Shown one piece after another: positions 33,644-42,636 of a stretch of DNA of 64,000 nt; position 1 is the first letter of the stretch, and every line of letters starts with the position of its first letter. Source of the stretch: Enorma burkinafasonensis (GTDB lineage Bacteria > Actinomycetota > Coriobacteriia > Coriobacteriales > Coriobacteriaceae); assembly GCF_902150035.1 (NCBI RefSeq), contig NZ_LR597501.1, forward strand, positions 124,001 to 188,000. Direction: 5' to 3'. The translations under genes were made by a program, and so were the position numbers. Under the pieces are notes generated by a model. That model had not been told where the DNA came from, did not search any database, and saw only the letters and a list, made by a program, of their open reading frames with translations.

Positions 33644-36292
33644 TTAAGCGTCGAGCGCCGCGCGCGCGGCCTCGAGCGCGGCGGGGATGCCGCTCGCGTC
33701 CTTGCCGCCGGCCTGCGCCATCTGCGGACGGCCGCCACCGCCGCCGCCCACGAGCGGGGCGATCTTCTTGATGATGTCGCCGGCCTTGAAGCCCGCGGCG
33801 ACCGCCTCGTCGGTGGCGCCGGCGAGGAGCGCCGGCTGGCCCTTCGAGGTCACGGTCGCGAGCACGCAGGCGACCGGTCCCGCGACCTTCTGGCGCACGG
33901 TGTCCCAGACGTTCCGCAGGTCAGCGGCCTCGAGGCCCTCGAGCTTCGCGATCACGAGCTTGTAGGCGCCGCGGTCCTCGGCGGCGTCGATGGCGTGCCC
34001 GATGGCATCGGACGACCCGCCCGTGAGCGCGGCCTTGAGCTTCTGCTCCGTGGCGTGCATGCTCTCCTGGAGGGCGCAGACGCGCTGCGGCACCTCGTCG
34101 ACGCGGCACTTGAGCTCAAGAGCCGTCTGCTCGAGGAGGGCGAGGCGCTCGTTCAGGTACGCGAGCGCGCCCGTGGAGGTGACGGCCTCGATGCGGCGGA
34201 TGTTGGCGCCGGTGGAGGACTCGGAGACGATCTTCATGAGGCCGAGCTCGGAGGTGTTGCGGGCGTGCGTGCCGCCGCAGAGCTCGCTCGAAACATCGCC
34301 GCAGGACACCACGCGCACCTCGTCACCGTACTTCTCGGTGAACAGCGCCATCGCGCCCGACGCCTTGGCCTCCTCGATGCCTATGATCTTGGTGGAGACG
34401 GGCAAATCGGCGAAGATCCAGCCGTTCACGACCTGCTCGACCTCGGCGATCTCGGCGGCGGACATCGGCGAGAAGTGCGTGAAGTCGAAGCGCAGGCGCT
34501 CGTCGTCGACATAGGAGCCCTCCTGCGCCACGTGGGTGCCGAGCACACGGCGCAGCGCCGCATGGAGCAGGTGGGTCGCCGTGTGGTTGCGGCGGATGCG
34601 CTCGCGGCGCGCGGCGTCGACCGAGGCGAGCACCTCGTCGCCGACGGATACCGCGCCCGCCTCGACGGTGCCCGCGTGCGCGGCGATGACCTTCTCCTGC
34701 CAGGTGGTGTCGGCCACCGCGAAGGATAGGCCCGCCTCGGAGGTGATGGCGCCCGTGTCGCCGCACTGGCCGCCGCGCTCGCCGTAGAACGGCGTGCGGT
34801 CGAGCACGATCTCGACGCGCTCCCCCGCCTCGGCGGACTCGACGGAGCGCCCGTCGCGCACGATGGCGACGACGCGCGCGGTGAGCTCGGTCGCGTCGTA
34901 GCCGGCAAACCCGGTCGGCTCGAGCGTATCGGAGAGCGCGAGCCACACCGTGTCGAACTTCGACCACGCGACGTCCTTCACCTGGGCGCGGGCGCGCTCG
35001 CGCTGCTCGGCCATGGCGACCTCGAATCCGTCCGTGTCGACCGTGAAGCCGCGGCTCTCGGCGATCTCGACCGTGAGGTCGATGGGGAACCCGAAGGTGT
35101 CGTGGAGCGTGAAGGCGCGGCGTCCGTCGAGCACGCCGCCCTCATCGAGCTCGGCGAGGGCATCGTCGAGGTAGGCGGTGCCGTTCTCGATCGTCGCCGA
35201 GAAGCGCTGCTCCTCGCTCTCGAGGAACTTGAGGACGAGCGCGCGGCGCTCGACGAGCTCGGAGTAGTGCCCGCCCATGATGTCGATGACGGCCTCGGCG
35301 TAGCGGCACATGAACGGCTCGCGGATGCCCAGCAGGTGCCCGTGCATGATGGCGCGGCGGATGAGGCGGCGCAGCACGTAGCCGCGGCCCTCGTTGCCCG
35401 GGCGGATGCCGTCGGCGAGCATGAAGGTCACCGCGCGGGCGTGGTCGGCGAGGATGCGCAGGCTGCGGCTCGCGCCCTCGTAGACGCCCGGGACGTACTC
35501 GGCGCCCGAGATCTCCTCGCCGAGCGCGATGAGCCCGCGCAGGATGTCGGTCTCGTAGTTCGAGCGCGCGCCCTGCATGATGGCGGCGATGCGCTCGAGG
35601 CCCATGCCGGTATCGAGGTTGCGGTGCGGCAGCTCCGGCATGGAGCCGTCCTCCTGGCGGTCGTACTGCGTGAACACGAGGTTCCAGAACTCCAGGTAGC
35701 GGTCGCAGTCGCAGCCGGGCGCGCAGTCCGCACTCCCGCAGCCGAACTCCTCGCCCTGGTCGTAGTAGATCTCGGAGCACGGTCCGCAGGGACCGGTCGG
35801 GCCGGCGGCCCAGAAGTTGTCGTCCTCGCCGAGGCGCGAGATGTGCCCCGGCAGCGCGCCCAGATCCTCCCAGATCTTGAAGCACTCGTCGTCATCCGTG
35901 AACACGGTGAAGTAGAGGCGCTCCATGGGCAGGTGCAGGACGTCGGTGATGTACTCGAGCGAGAGCCTGCAGGCCTCGGCCTTGGGGATGCCGCCGAAGG
36001 AGAAGTCGCCGAGCATCTCGAAGAACGAGAGGTGGCGGCCATCGGAGCCGATGACGTCGATGTCGTTGGTGCGCACGCACTTCTGGCAGGACGCCGCACC
36101 GACCTCCTTCATGGTCTTCTTGCCGAGGTAGTACTGCTTGAACTGGTTCATGCCCGCGTTCGCGAGCAGAAGCGACGGGTCGTCGGGGATGAGCGACGAC
36201 GAGGGGAACACCTTGCAGCCGCGCTCCTCGAAAAACGAGAGGAACGTCGAGCGGATCTCGGCGGTGGTCATGGACGGAAACTCTGCTGCCAT
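33644..36292 (-). CDS. alaS: Alanyl-tRNA synthetase
   Basis: Charges tRNA-Ala and edits mischarged Ser and Gly. The 882-aa chain has the class II catalytic core (FFEERGCKVFPSSSLIP at the start). The editing domain with HTATHLLHAALR and CGGTHARNTSELG supplies the zinc ligands, and the C-terminal C-Ala domain ends in GGGGGGRPQMAQAGG. GGGAG lies 8 bases before the ATG. A -10 TATACT sits about 50 bases upstream. The leader is too short for a T-box, unlike that of ileS. Confidence 0.97.
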   Translation of the reverse strand: MAAEFPSMTTAEIRSTFLSFFEERGCKVFPSSSLIPDDPSLLLANAGMNQFKQYYLGKKTMKEVGAASCQKCVRTNDIDVIGSDGRHLSFFEMLGDFSFGGIPKAEACRLSLEYITDVLHLPMERLYFTVFTDDDECFKIWEDLGALPGHISRLGEDDNFWAAGPTGPCGPCSEIYYDQGEEFGCGSADCAPGCDCDRYLEFWNLVFTQYDRQEDGSMPELPHRNLDTGMGLERIAAIMQGARSNYETDILRGLIALGEEISGAEYVPGVYEGASRSLRILADHARAVTFMLADGIRPGNEGRGYVLRRLIRRAIMHGHLLGIREPFMCRYAEAVIDIMGGHYSELVERRALVLKFLESEEQRFSATIENGTAYLDDALAELDEGGVLDGRRAFTLHDTFGFPIDLTVEIAESRGFTVDTDGFEVAMAEQRERARAQVKDVAWSKFDTVWLALSDTLEPTGFAGYDATELTARVVAIVRDGRSVESAEAGERVEIVLDRTPFYGERGGQCGDTGAITSEAGLSFAVADTTWQEKVIAAHAGTVEAGAVSVGDEVLASVDAARRERIRRNHTATHLLHAALRRVLGTHVAQEGSYVDDERLRFDFTHFSPMSAAEIAEVEQVVNGWIFADLPVSTKIIGIEEAKASGAMALFTEKYGDEVRVVSCGDVSSELCGGTHARNTSELGLMKIVSESSTGANIRRIEAVTSTGALAYLNERLALLEQTALELKCRVDEVPQRVCALQESMHATEQKLKAALTGGSSDAIGHAIDAAEDRGAYKLVIAKLEGLEAADLRNVWDTVRQKVAGPVACVLATVTSKGQPALLAGATDEAVAAGFKAGDIIKKIAPLVGGGGGGRPQMAQAGGKDASGIPAALEAARAALDA

Positions 36293-36341
36293 TGCGCAAT
36301 CTCCCTAGGGTAGGTGCATCGTGAATGCTGAAAACGTCATA

Positions 36342-36347
36342 AGTATA
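36342..36347 (-). promoter_or_regulatory. -10 element of the probable alaS promoter
   Basis: TATACT on the minus strand lies 49 bases before the alaS start, within the 122-bp gap after the AI-2E transporter gene. No clear -35 is seen. Confidence 0.4.
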
Positions 36348-36414
36348 GCCAAACCGCGCGGGTCGTGGGCGCCTTGTTCACACACCGCGGGGCGGCACGC
36401 GGCGCTAGGCGGCC

Positions 36415-37785
36415 CTAGCGCCCGTCATCGTCGTCGCGGCCCGCATCGCGCCCCACCTTGAAGTCGGCGGGCAGGTGGATGAAGTTGAGCTTGCTCCAGG
36501 GGTTGTCGAGCTCGGGCTTGGGCAGCGCCGAGCCGCTCGGGGCCACGTCCTCGTCGATGAGCTCGGAGTCGGTGACGAAGCTGTCCTCGCCGAGCGCGTC
36601 GAACGCGGGTACCGGGCGGTCGCGCTCGTCGCGAAACGGCGTCCCCTTGAAGATGGCGCCGTCGTACGAGACGATGGCGCGCCCCGTGTTCTTCTCGAAG
36701 TAGAAGATGAAGAGGCCCTTCAGCGCCGCACACAACGGGATCGCGATGACCATGCCGAGCGCGCCGAGCAGCGCCGAGCCCACGACGAGCGCGGCGAGGC
36801 TCATGGCGGGGTGGATCTGCACCGTCGACTGCATGACCTTGGGCGAGATCACGTTGTCCGTGACGTTCTGCGCGACCATGCAGATGATGAGGGTCCACAG
36901 CGCCAGCACGGGATCGTAGAAGAGCGCGAGCAGCGTCGCCGCGAAGGCCGAGATCCACGGGCCGAGCACGGGGATGAGGTGCAGAAGGCCGGTGAGCACG
37001 CCCATGAGCGACGCGTACGGGTGGCCGGCGATCGCGAGCGCCACGCCGGCGAGCACGCCGTTCACGATCGAGGTGATCACCATGCTGCGCATGTAGCCGC
37101 CCACGGAGCGCGAGAGGATGGCCACCATGAAACGGTAGCTCGTCTCGTGCTCGCCGCCCACGATGGCGCCGATCTCGCGGTGGATGCGCGGGTAGTCGAG
37201 GGCGAGCCAGTACGCGAGCACAAGGCCCAAAAACACGATGAAGAGCTGGGCCGCGAACGCCGAGACGACCGGCACCACGCCCCTGCCCACGTCGCCTGCG
37301 ATCTGGGTGATGTAGCCGGACGCCATGTCGGCGAGCGAGGTCAGGGCGGCGTCGAGCTGGCTCGCCCACGTGGACTCGGAGAGCGCCTCGAAGTCGCGGG
37401 AGAGCTGCACGACCCACTCGCCGAGACCGCGCAGCTGCTGGGGCAGACGCGCGAGGACCTCGAGCAGCTGGTCGACGATCACGGGGCCGATCACCATGAT
37501 GAGGCACGTGAGCACCGCGACCACCACCACGAGGCCGATGAGCGCGCCCACGCCGCGCGGGACGCTCCGGCGCTCGAGGGCGTTCACGATCGGGGACTCG
37601 ACGAAGGCGATGAGCGAGCCCACCGCGAGGAACTCGATCACGGGCGCGAGCACGCCGAGCACGTCGAGAAGGGCCGCGCCGATGACGATCGCGCCGACCA
37701 CGGTCCAAACGCGCAGCGCAAGGAGGCGCGCGCCGGGGATCTTCGCCTCGACGGCCCTCATGCGGGAGGAGTTCTCTTCGGTCAT
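36415..37785 (-). CDS. AI-2E family (TerC/UPF0118-like) membrane transporter
   Basis: A 456-aa integral membrane protein with about eight hydrophobic helices and the family motif HLIPVLGPWISAFAATLLAL, followed by NVTDNVISPKVMQSTVQIHP. Members include TqsA and sodium/proton antiporters; the substrate cannot be read from sequence. About 90 C-terminal residues are cytoplasmic, polar and acidic. The ATG overlaps the stop of the sigma factor gene (ATGA), so it is the last member of the stress module operon. Confidence 0.85.
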   Translation of the reverse strand: MTEENSSRMRAVEAKIPGARLLALRVWTVVGAIVIGAALLDVLGVLAPVIEFLAVGSLIAFVESPIVNALERRSVPRGVGALIGLVVVVAVLTCLIMVIGPVIVDQLLEVLARLPQQLRGLGEWVVQLSRDFEALSESTWASQLDAALTSLADMASGYITQIAGDVGRGVVPVVSAFAAQLFIVFLGLVLAYWLALDYPRIHREIGAIVGGEHETSYRFMVAILSRSVGGYMRSMVITSIVNGVLAGVALAIAGHPYASLMGVLTGLLHLIPVLGPWISAFAATLLALFYDPVLALWTLIICMVAQNVTDNVISPKVMQSTVQIHPAMSLAALVVGSALLGALGMVIAIPLCAALKGLFIFYFEKNTGRAIVSYDGAIFKGTPFRDERDRPVPAFDALGEDSFVTDSELIDEDVAPSGSALPKPELDNPWSKLNFIHLPADFKVGRDAGRDDDDGR

Positions 37786-38582
37786 GATCTGCCCATGACT
37801 CCTTCCGGGTCGATCTTGTCCTGGATCTTCTTGAGCGTGCGCCTGAGGAGGCGCGACACCTGGACCTGCGAGATGCCGAGCTTCTCCGCGATCTCGATCT
37901 GGGTCATGCCCTTCAGGAAGCGCAGCTCGATGACCTCGCGTTCGCGCGGCGAGAAGCCCTCGAGCGCCTCCTCGATGATGAGGCGGTCGTCGGTGAGCGC
38001 GAGCTCGCTGTCCTCGGTCGCGTAGCGGTCGATGATCGAGGGCGCGTCGTCGTTCTCGGAGCTGCCCGTGCCCTCGAGGGGCACCGAGCTGTAGGCCGAG
38101 GACGACTCCATCGCCTCGAGCACCTCGTCCACGCTCGCGTCGAGGTAGTCGGCGATCTCGTCGATCGTGGGCGAGCGCTGGAGCTGGGTGGTGAGCGTGT
38201 CGGTCGCCTGGTTGACCTTGGCGGAGAGCTCCTGCAGGCGCCTGGGCACGCGCACGCTCCACCCCTTGTCGCGGAAATGGCGCTTGATCTCGCCCAAGAT
38301 GGTGGGCGTGGCGTACGTGGTGAACTCGAGCCCGCGCTCGGGGTCGAAGCGGTCGATCGCCTTGAGCAGGCCGAGGTAGCCCACCTGGATCAGGTCGTCG
38401 AGCGGCTCGCCGCGGTTCTTGAACTTGTTGGCGAGGAACCGGACCAGGTTGAGATGCGACATGACGAGCTGCTCGCGGGCATCCATGTCGCCGTGCTCCT
38501 TGTAGCGGCGAAACAGCTCGTGCGTCTTCTGCTTGTCCCAGGCCGACCTACTTGACGTGGTCTTCTCCGCCATATCAGACAT
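37782..38582 (-). CDS. SigB/SigF-type alternative sigma factor
   Basis: A 266-aa sigma-70 family factor of the SigB/SigF/SigG group. Region 2 reads DLIQVGYLGLLKAIDRFDPERGLEFTTYATPTI in pieces, then RHFRDKGWSVRVPRRLQEL (typical of this group), region 3 and a region 4 helix-turn-helix MTQIEIAEKLGISQVQVSRLL. It probably directs a general-stress or envelope-stress regulon. Two ATGs (38582 and 38573) are possible; the first overlaps the anti-sigma gene by 8 bp. Its linkage to an anti-sigma-like gene supports control by partner switching or direct sequestration. Confidence 0.92.
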   Translation of the reverse strand: MSDMAEKTTSSRSAWDKQKTHELFRRYKEHGDMDAREQLVMSHLNLVRFLANKFKNRGEPLDDLIQVGYLGLLKAIDRFDPERGLEFTTYATPTILGEIKRHFRDKGWSVRVPRRLQELSAKVNQATDTLTTQLQRSPTIDEIADYLDASVDEVLEAMESSSAYSSVPLEGTGSSENDDAPSIIDRYATEDSELALTDDRLIIEEALEGFSPREREVIELRFLKGMTQIEIAEKLGISQVQVSRLLRRTLKKIQDKIDPEGVMGRS

Positions 38583-38955
38583 CCGCCTTGAGCTCGAGAT
38601 GGAGCCGCGCCGGCGAGGCCGTCTTCTCGTAGGCGTCGCAGACGGCCCCCAGGATGAGGTCCGCGTAGGCGGCAGGGCCCTCGGCCTCCCCCTCGGGGAG
38701 CGGGCCCGCCCCGAGCTCGACGTCGATGGCGACGTGCGCGGGATCGACCTCGAAGCGGAAGGTCACCTGGTCGGTGGCGGCGCCGCAAGCGTAGATGAAG
38801 GCCTCCTCGGCCGCCATGCGGATATCCTCGATGCGGTCGACCGACATCGAGGAGAGCGCGGCGACGTTGGCCGCGATCATGCGGACGAGGCGGGCGAGCC
38901 TGGGGTCGGGTGCGACGGCGAGCTCGATCGCCTCGATCGGGGTCTCGTTACTCAT
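38575..38955 (-). CDS. RsbW-like anti-sigma protein with degenerate ATPase site
   Basis: A 126-aa protein located, sized and patterned like RsbW/SpoIIAB anti-sigma kinases (HATPase fold): LARLVRMIAANVAALSSM, then RIEDIRMAAEEAFIYACG. In active kinases the N-box ends in Asn (E-A-x-x-N); here that position is Tyr, and no DxGxG motif follows. ATP binding and kinase activity are therefore doubtful, although it may still bind sigma. It overlaps the upstream gene by 8 bp and the sigma gene by 8 bp, so the three are co-translated. No anti-anti-sigma gene is in the window. Confidence 0.72.
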   Translation of the reverse strand: MSNETPIEAIELAVAPDPRLARLVRMIAANVAALSSMSVDRIEDIRMAAEEAFIYACGAATDQVTFRFEVDPAHVAIDVELGAGPLPEGEAEGPAAYADLILGAVCDAYEKTASPARLHLELKADV

Positions 38956-39526
38956 GGGCGTCCTCCCCCTCTGCGGCCTCGGTGCCCGCGGGCGCGGCGC
39001 CGTAGGTGTAGTAGCGCGTAGGCCGGGCGGGCTCATCCGCCGCGGCCTCGGCAGCGGGCGCCTCGGCGGAGGCGTCCGCGCGCGGGGCCTCGCCGGCATG
39101 CAGGGCGCGCTCGGCGTCCGCGGCGGGAGCCTTGATCTTGCCGAGGATGCGCTGGACGGCACCGGACGCGCTGTCGGCGACGCCGGCGACCGCCTCCTGC
39201 GCGGTGGCGACCGAGCCGGTCACCTGCGCGACGTCGCGCACGACGGCCTCAACCTCGACGAGGTTCGCCGAGAGCGCGTCGACGGCGACGTTGGCGGACT
39301 TGAGCAGGGGCTCGACCTGCGAGAGCGCGGGCGTGAGCTCGTCGATGGCGCCGTCGAGCTTCGCGACGACGGGGCGGGTCTCGGCAAGCGTCTCGTTGAG
39401 CTCGCCGACCGCGCGATCGACCTCGCCGACGGTGGCGCGGGCGCGGCGGATGGTGAGCGCCAGCTCCGCCACGGCCCAGATGCCCGCGACGACGAGGACG
39501 ATGAGCAGGATCTGAAGGGGCTCCAT
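38948..39526 (-). CDS. DUF948 (YtxG-like) membrane-anchored coiled-coil protein
   Basis: A 192-aa protein with an N-terminal membrane helix (about 5-23) followed by a heptad-rich amphipathic region (about 30-125), as in DUF948 general-stress proteins such as Bacillus YtxG. The last 65 residues are Ala/Glu/Pro-rich low complexity. The ATG at 39526 has GGAGGT 3 bases upstream; an in-frame ATG seven codons earlier has none. First gene of the stress module. Function unknown. Confidence 0.78.
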   Translation of the reverse strand: MEPLQILLIVLVVAGIWAVAELALTIRRARATVGEVDRAVGELNETLAETRPVVAKLDGAIDELTPALSQVEPLLKSANVAVDALSANLVEVEAVVRDVAQVTGSVATAQEAVAGVADSASGAVQRILGKIKAPAADAERALHAGEAPRADASAEAPAAEAAADEPARPTRYYTYGAAPAGTEAAEGEDAHE

Positions 39527-39559
39527 GGGACCTCCTCTGTTGGACATACAGACTGTTTG

Positions 39560-39565
39560 ATTCTA
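39560..39565 (-). promoter_or_regulatory. -10 element ahead of the stress module
   Basis: TAGAAT on the minus strand, within GGGGTAGAAT, lies 34 bases before the DUF948 start. The G-rich flank recalls SigB/SigF -10 elements (GGGTA), which would fit autoregulation, but no GTTT-type -35 is present. Confidence 0.35.
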
Positions 39566-39632
39566 CCCCAAGCGGGGCACCCGGTTGCGGGGCCGCCGCA
39601 TCCGGCCGACGTTCTAGAGCGTCTCCACGTAG

Positions 39633-40970
39633 CTAGGCGCGGTGCTGCCCCCGCTCGAAGCGGAACTGCTCCCATCCCCTGCCGGAGCTCTGCCAGAAGG
39701 CGCCCGGCTCGAGCCCCTCGGGAAGGTAGCGCTGGTCGACCCAGCCCTCGGGGTAGTCGTGCGGGTAGCGGTACGCGCCGTACTCGTCCGACCCGGGGCG
39801 GTGCCGGTCGCGCAGATGGCTCGGCACCTCGCGCTGGCCCGAGGTGCGCACGTCCGCCAGCGCGGCGTCGATCGAGGCCTCGCAGGCGTTCGACTTGGGC
39901 GCGAGCGCGTTGTAGATGGCCGCCTGCGCGAGGTTGATGCGGCACTCGGGGTAGCCGATCACCTCGGCCGCCTTGAAGGCCGCCTCCGCCACGAGCAGCG
40001 CCTGGGGGTCGGCGTTGCCGATGTCCTCCGAGGCGGCGATCATGATGCGGCGGGCGATGAACTTGGGGTCCTCGCCGGCGTCGATCATGCGCGCGAGCCA
40101 GTACACCGCGGCATCCGGGTCGCTCCCGCGCATCGACTTGATGAAGGCCGAGATGATGTCGTAGTGCATGTCGCCCGACTTGTCGTAGGACAGGCCGCGG
40201 CGGGGGTTCGCCATCTGCACGTCGTCGAGCGATATGGGCGTGGGCTCCCCCTCCGCGGGCGCGGGCGTCCCGTCGGTATCGGGGCGGGTGACGGCGATCT
40301 CGCTCGCGAGCTCGAGCGTCGTGAGCGCGGCGCGCGCGTCCCCGGCGGCGAGCGTGCAGATGGAGCGCACCACCTCGTCGTCGGCCGAGAAGGCGCCGCC
40401 AAGCCCCTGGGGCGACGCGAGCGCGCGGCGCACCACGACCGCGATGTCCTCGTCGGTGAGGTAGCCGAGCTCCACCACGCGCGAGCGCGACAGCAGCGCG
40501 GAGTTGACCTCGAAATAGGGGTTCTCGGTCGTGGCGCCCACGAGCACCACCGTGCGCGTCTCGACGGCATGGAGCAGGGCGTCCTGCTGCGAGCGCGAGA
40601 AGCGGTGGATCTCGTCGATGAACAGTATCGTCCGCTTGTCGAAGGCCATGAGGCGGCGCTCGGCTGCCTCGATCTCGCGGCGCAGGTCCTTCACGGTGCC
40701 GGTGACGGCGGAGACCTCGACGAACTCGCTTCTGGTGTGCGCGGCGATGATGTGGGCGAGCGTGGTCTTGCCCGTGCCCGCGGGCCCGTAGAGGATCACG
40801 CTCGACAGCACGTCGTGCTCGATGGCCGAGCGGAGCCAGGAGCCCGGCCCCACGGCATTCTCCTGCCCCACGTACTCATCGAGCGAGCTCGGCCTCATCC
40901 GGACGGCGAGCGGCGCGTGCGCGAGCTTGCGGTCGGATTCCACCTGCGTGAACAGCGTCTCCATCGTCAT
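39633..40970 (-). CDS. rarA: RarA/MgsA-family replication-associated recombination ATPase
   Basis: A 445-aa clamp-loader-like AAA+ ATPase acting at stalled forks. It has Walker A GPAGTGKTT (about 62-70), Walker B ILFIDEIHRF, sensor motif GATTENPYFE and the family C-terminal tetramerisation block with YPHDYPEGWVDQRYLPEGL. The first ATG has AGGA only one base away; the third codon, also ATG, has it at 7 bases and may be the real start. It starts 3 bases after the dgt stop, so the pair is co-transcribed. Confidence 0.94.
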   Translation of the reverse strand: MTMETLFTQVESDRKLAHAPLAVRMRPSSLDEYVGQENAVGPGSWLRSAIEHDVLSSVILYGPAGTGKTTLAHIIAAHTRSEFVEVSAVTGTVKDLRREIEAAERRLMAFDKRTILFIDEIHRFSRSQQDALLHAVETRTVVLVGATTENPYFEVNSALLSRSRVVELGYLTDEDIAVVVRRALASPQGLGGAFSADDEVVRSICTLAAGDARAALTTLELASEIAVTRPDTDGTPAPAEGEPTPISLDDVQMANPRRGLSYDKSGDMHYDIISAFIKSMRGSDPDAAVYWLARMIDAGEDPKFIARRIMIAASEDIGNADPQALLVAEAAFKAAEVIGYPECRINLAQAAIYNALAPKSNACEASIDAALADVRTSGQREVPSHLRDRHRPGSDEYGAYRYPHDYPEGWVDQRYLPEGLEPGAFWQSSGRGWEQFRFERGQHRA

Positions 40971-40973
40971 GTC

Positions 40974-42239
40974 CTAACGCTCGACCTCCCCCGATATGTA
41001 GGTGCGCGCAGGGAAGCTGATCTCGGGGAACAGCTTGGTCGCGAGCTCCGTGAAGTAGCCGTCCGTCATGCTCGCGATGTAGTCGACGACCGTCTGGTCG
41101 AGGTCGTCCTTCCACCGGTACCTGCGCCCGTAGTGCGCGAGGTGCTCCTGCACGCGGGCGATATGGTGCCTGAAGATGAAGCTCGACTCGTCACGGGCCT
41201 TGAGGTCGCCCAGGCAGTGCTCGTACATGAGGCCGAACGCGCGGGCGAGCTCCTCGGCGCGCTCCCCCTCGATGCCGCTCGAACGGTAGATCTTGGCGTA
41301 GTTCTCGGCCTTGGCGCGCTTGATCTCGGAAAAGAGCTCGTCGCTCATCTCGATGCGGTCCTTGCCGTAGCTGTGCTCGATGATATCGGCCGAGGCGTGC
41401 GTCAGGATCCAGGAGTTGTACGCGCCGCCCAGCCCGTCCTCGAAGGCATCGCCCGTGAGCAGGCCGGCGGCGATGGCGTCCTGGCGGTCGCGCCCCACGT
41501 AGGCGATGATGTCGGAGATGCGCACCACGCAGCCCTCGAGCGTCATCGGGCGGAGGTGCCCGATGGCGAGGTCGCCGGTGGCGCAGCAGGCCTCGACGGT
41601 GCGGTCGAGCTCGTCGAAGGTGCGAAGGCCCGAGAGCTCGAAGACGCGCTGCTCGTACTCGCCGTTGTGCGTGAGGCAGCCGTCGAGCGTCTGGAGCGTG
41701 AGGTTGCGACCGTAGAGCGTGTCGAGCACGCGCACCGAGTGGACGTTGTGGAAGAACCAGCGGCCCGTCCGCGCGTGGAACACCTCGTTCAGGCAGCGCT
41801 CGCCGGCGTGCCCGAAGGGCGTGTGCCCCAGGTCGTGCCCGAGGCCGATCGCCTCGATGAGGTCGCAGTTGAGCCCGAGCGCGTAGCCGATGTCGCGGGC
41901 GATGCGGGCGACGAGCTGGACGTGCAGGCCGCGCCGCGAGAGATCGTCGTTGGCGCGGAAGCTGAACACCTGCGTCTTGCCCGCGTAGCGGTTGTAGGCG
42001 GGTGTGTGGATGATCTTCTCGACGTCGCGCACGTAGGCGGGGCGCCAGATGCTCGCGACGTCGCCGGGCCGGTCCTCGCGCCGGAGCGCGTCGCGGTCGT
42101 CCGCGCGGTACGGGTTCACCCATCCGCGCGCCCGGTCGTCCCGCATGCGCTCGATGAGCTCGGGCGAGAGTACCTCGGGAATCGAATCCATGCGCGCCCG
42201 AACCTGGGCGCGGTCGAGCGTGTCTGTGCTGTCCGGCAT
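40974..42239 (-). CDS. dgt: Deoxyguanosinetriphosphate triphosphohydrolase-like protein
   Basis: A 421-aa HD-domain dNTPase expected to hydrolyse dGTP or other dNTPs to nucleoside and triphosphate. The metal-binding HD motif is GLGHDLGHTPFGHAGE near residue 125. The upstream R/K block NRYAGKTQVFSF and the downstream EGCVVRISDIIAYVGRD Asp complete the site. The ATG at 42239 was chosen because the sequence ahead reads through a repeat-rich AT region with no family similarity. That region (42240-42636) is its control region. Confidence 0.9.
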   Translation of the reverse strand: MPDSTDTLDRAQVRARMDSIPEVLSPELIERMRDDRARGWVNPYRADDRDALRREDRPGDVASIWRPAYVRDVEKIIHTPAYNRYAGKTQVFSFRANDDLSRRGLHVQLVARIARDIGYALGLNCDLIEAIGLGHDLGHTPFGHAGERCLNEVFHARTGRWFFHNVHSVRVLDTLYGRNLTLQTLDGCLTHNGEYEQRVFELSGLRTFDELDRTVEACCATGDLAIGHLRPMTLEGCVVRISDIIAYVGRDRQDAIAAGLLTGDAFEDGLGGAYNSWILTHASADIIEHSYGKDRIEMSDELFSEIKRAKAENYAKIYRSSGIEGERAEELARAFGLMYEHCLGDLKARDESSFIFRHHIARVQEHLAHYGRRYRWKDDLDQTVVDYIASMTDGYFTELATKLFPEISFPARTYISGEVER

Positions 42240-42300
42240 TGCATACCGCCTTTCCTCCCCTCCATCATCGCATACCGCGCCGACATCGGCGGCCCGAAGG

Positions 42301-42534
42301 GCCATTCGGTGGAGTTTTCGGCCCGATGCGACGCCTGCATGCAACTCGACGTTCATTTGAAGGGCGAGTTGCGCGCAAGCTGCCATTCGATATTCAAATG
42401 AAGTGCGAATGGCGCGAAAAGCCATTCGCAAGGAAATTGAACAAACCAGCGGCGAGGCACACGTTGACCGTACCTCATCTACCTGGTGATTTAATAAATA
42501 TAGTTTGATGAAGACCATTCGATAGAAAAATGAA
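42301..42534. repeat. Degenerate direct repeats spaced about 40 bp, upstream of dgt
   Basis: A unit close to GCCATTCGATAnnnAAATGAA recurs starting at about 42301 (5' half only), 42341 (GCAACTCG variant), 42382, 42421 and 42514. The first four are spaced 39-41 bp. The stretch 42240-42636 contains no gene and is AT-rich, especially 42420-42560, unlike its GC-rich surroundings. An 11-bp inverted pair (TCGACGTTCAT at 42346 and ATGAACGTCGA at 42530) links two of the units. The position, between the prepilin-peptidase gene end and the dgt start, suggests operator sites for dgt-rarA transcription. The binding protein is unknown. Confidence 0.7.
42404..42430. repeat. 10-bp perfect hairpin between dgt-upstream repeats
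   Basis: TGCGAATGGC and GCCATTCGCA pair perfectly around a 7-base loop. The right arm is the start of the 42421 repeat unit. No T-run follows in either direction, so an operator is more likely than a terminator. Confidence 0.75.
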
Positions 42535-42636
42535 CGTCGAAATCCACACACTTTTCAATCGGATGTCATCCGGGAACCACCGACGCGCCATCCGTGAGGG
42601 AACCTGCCCGCCCGTCGCGCGCTCGTCCCCCATGCG

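Noticed and set aside
36293-36341. T-box riboswitch upstream of alaS
   Set aside because: The leader from the probable start site is only about 45 bases and has no GGGTGG core or terminator.
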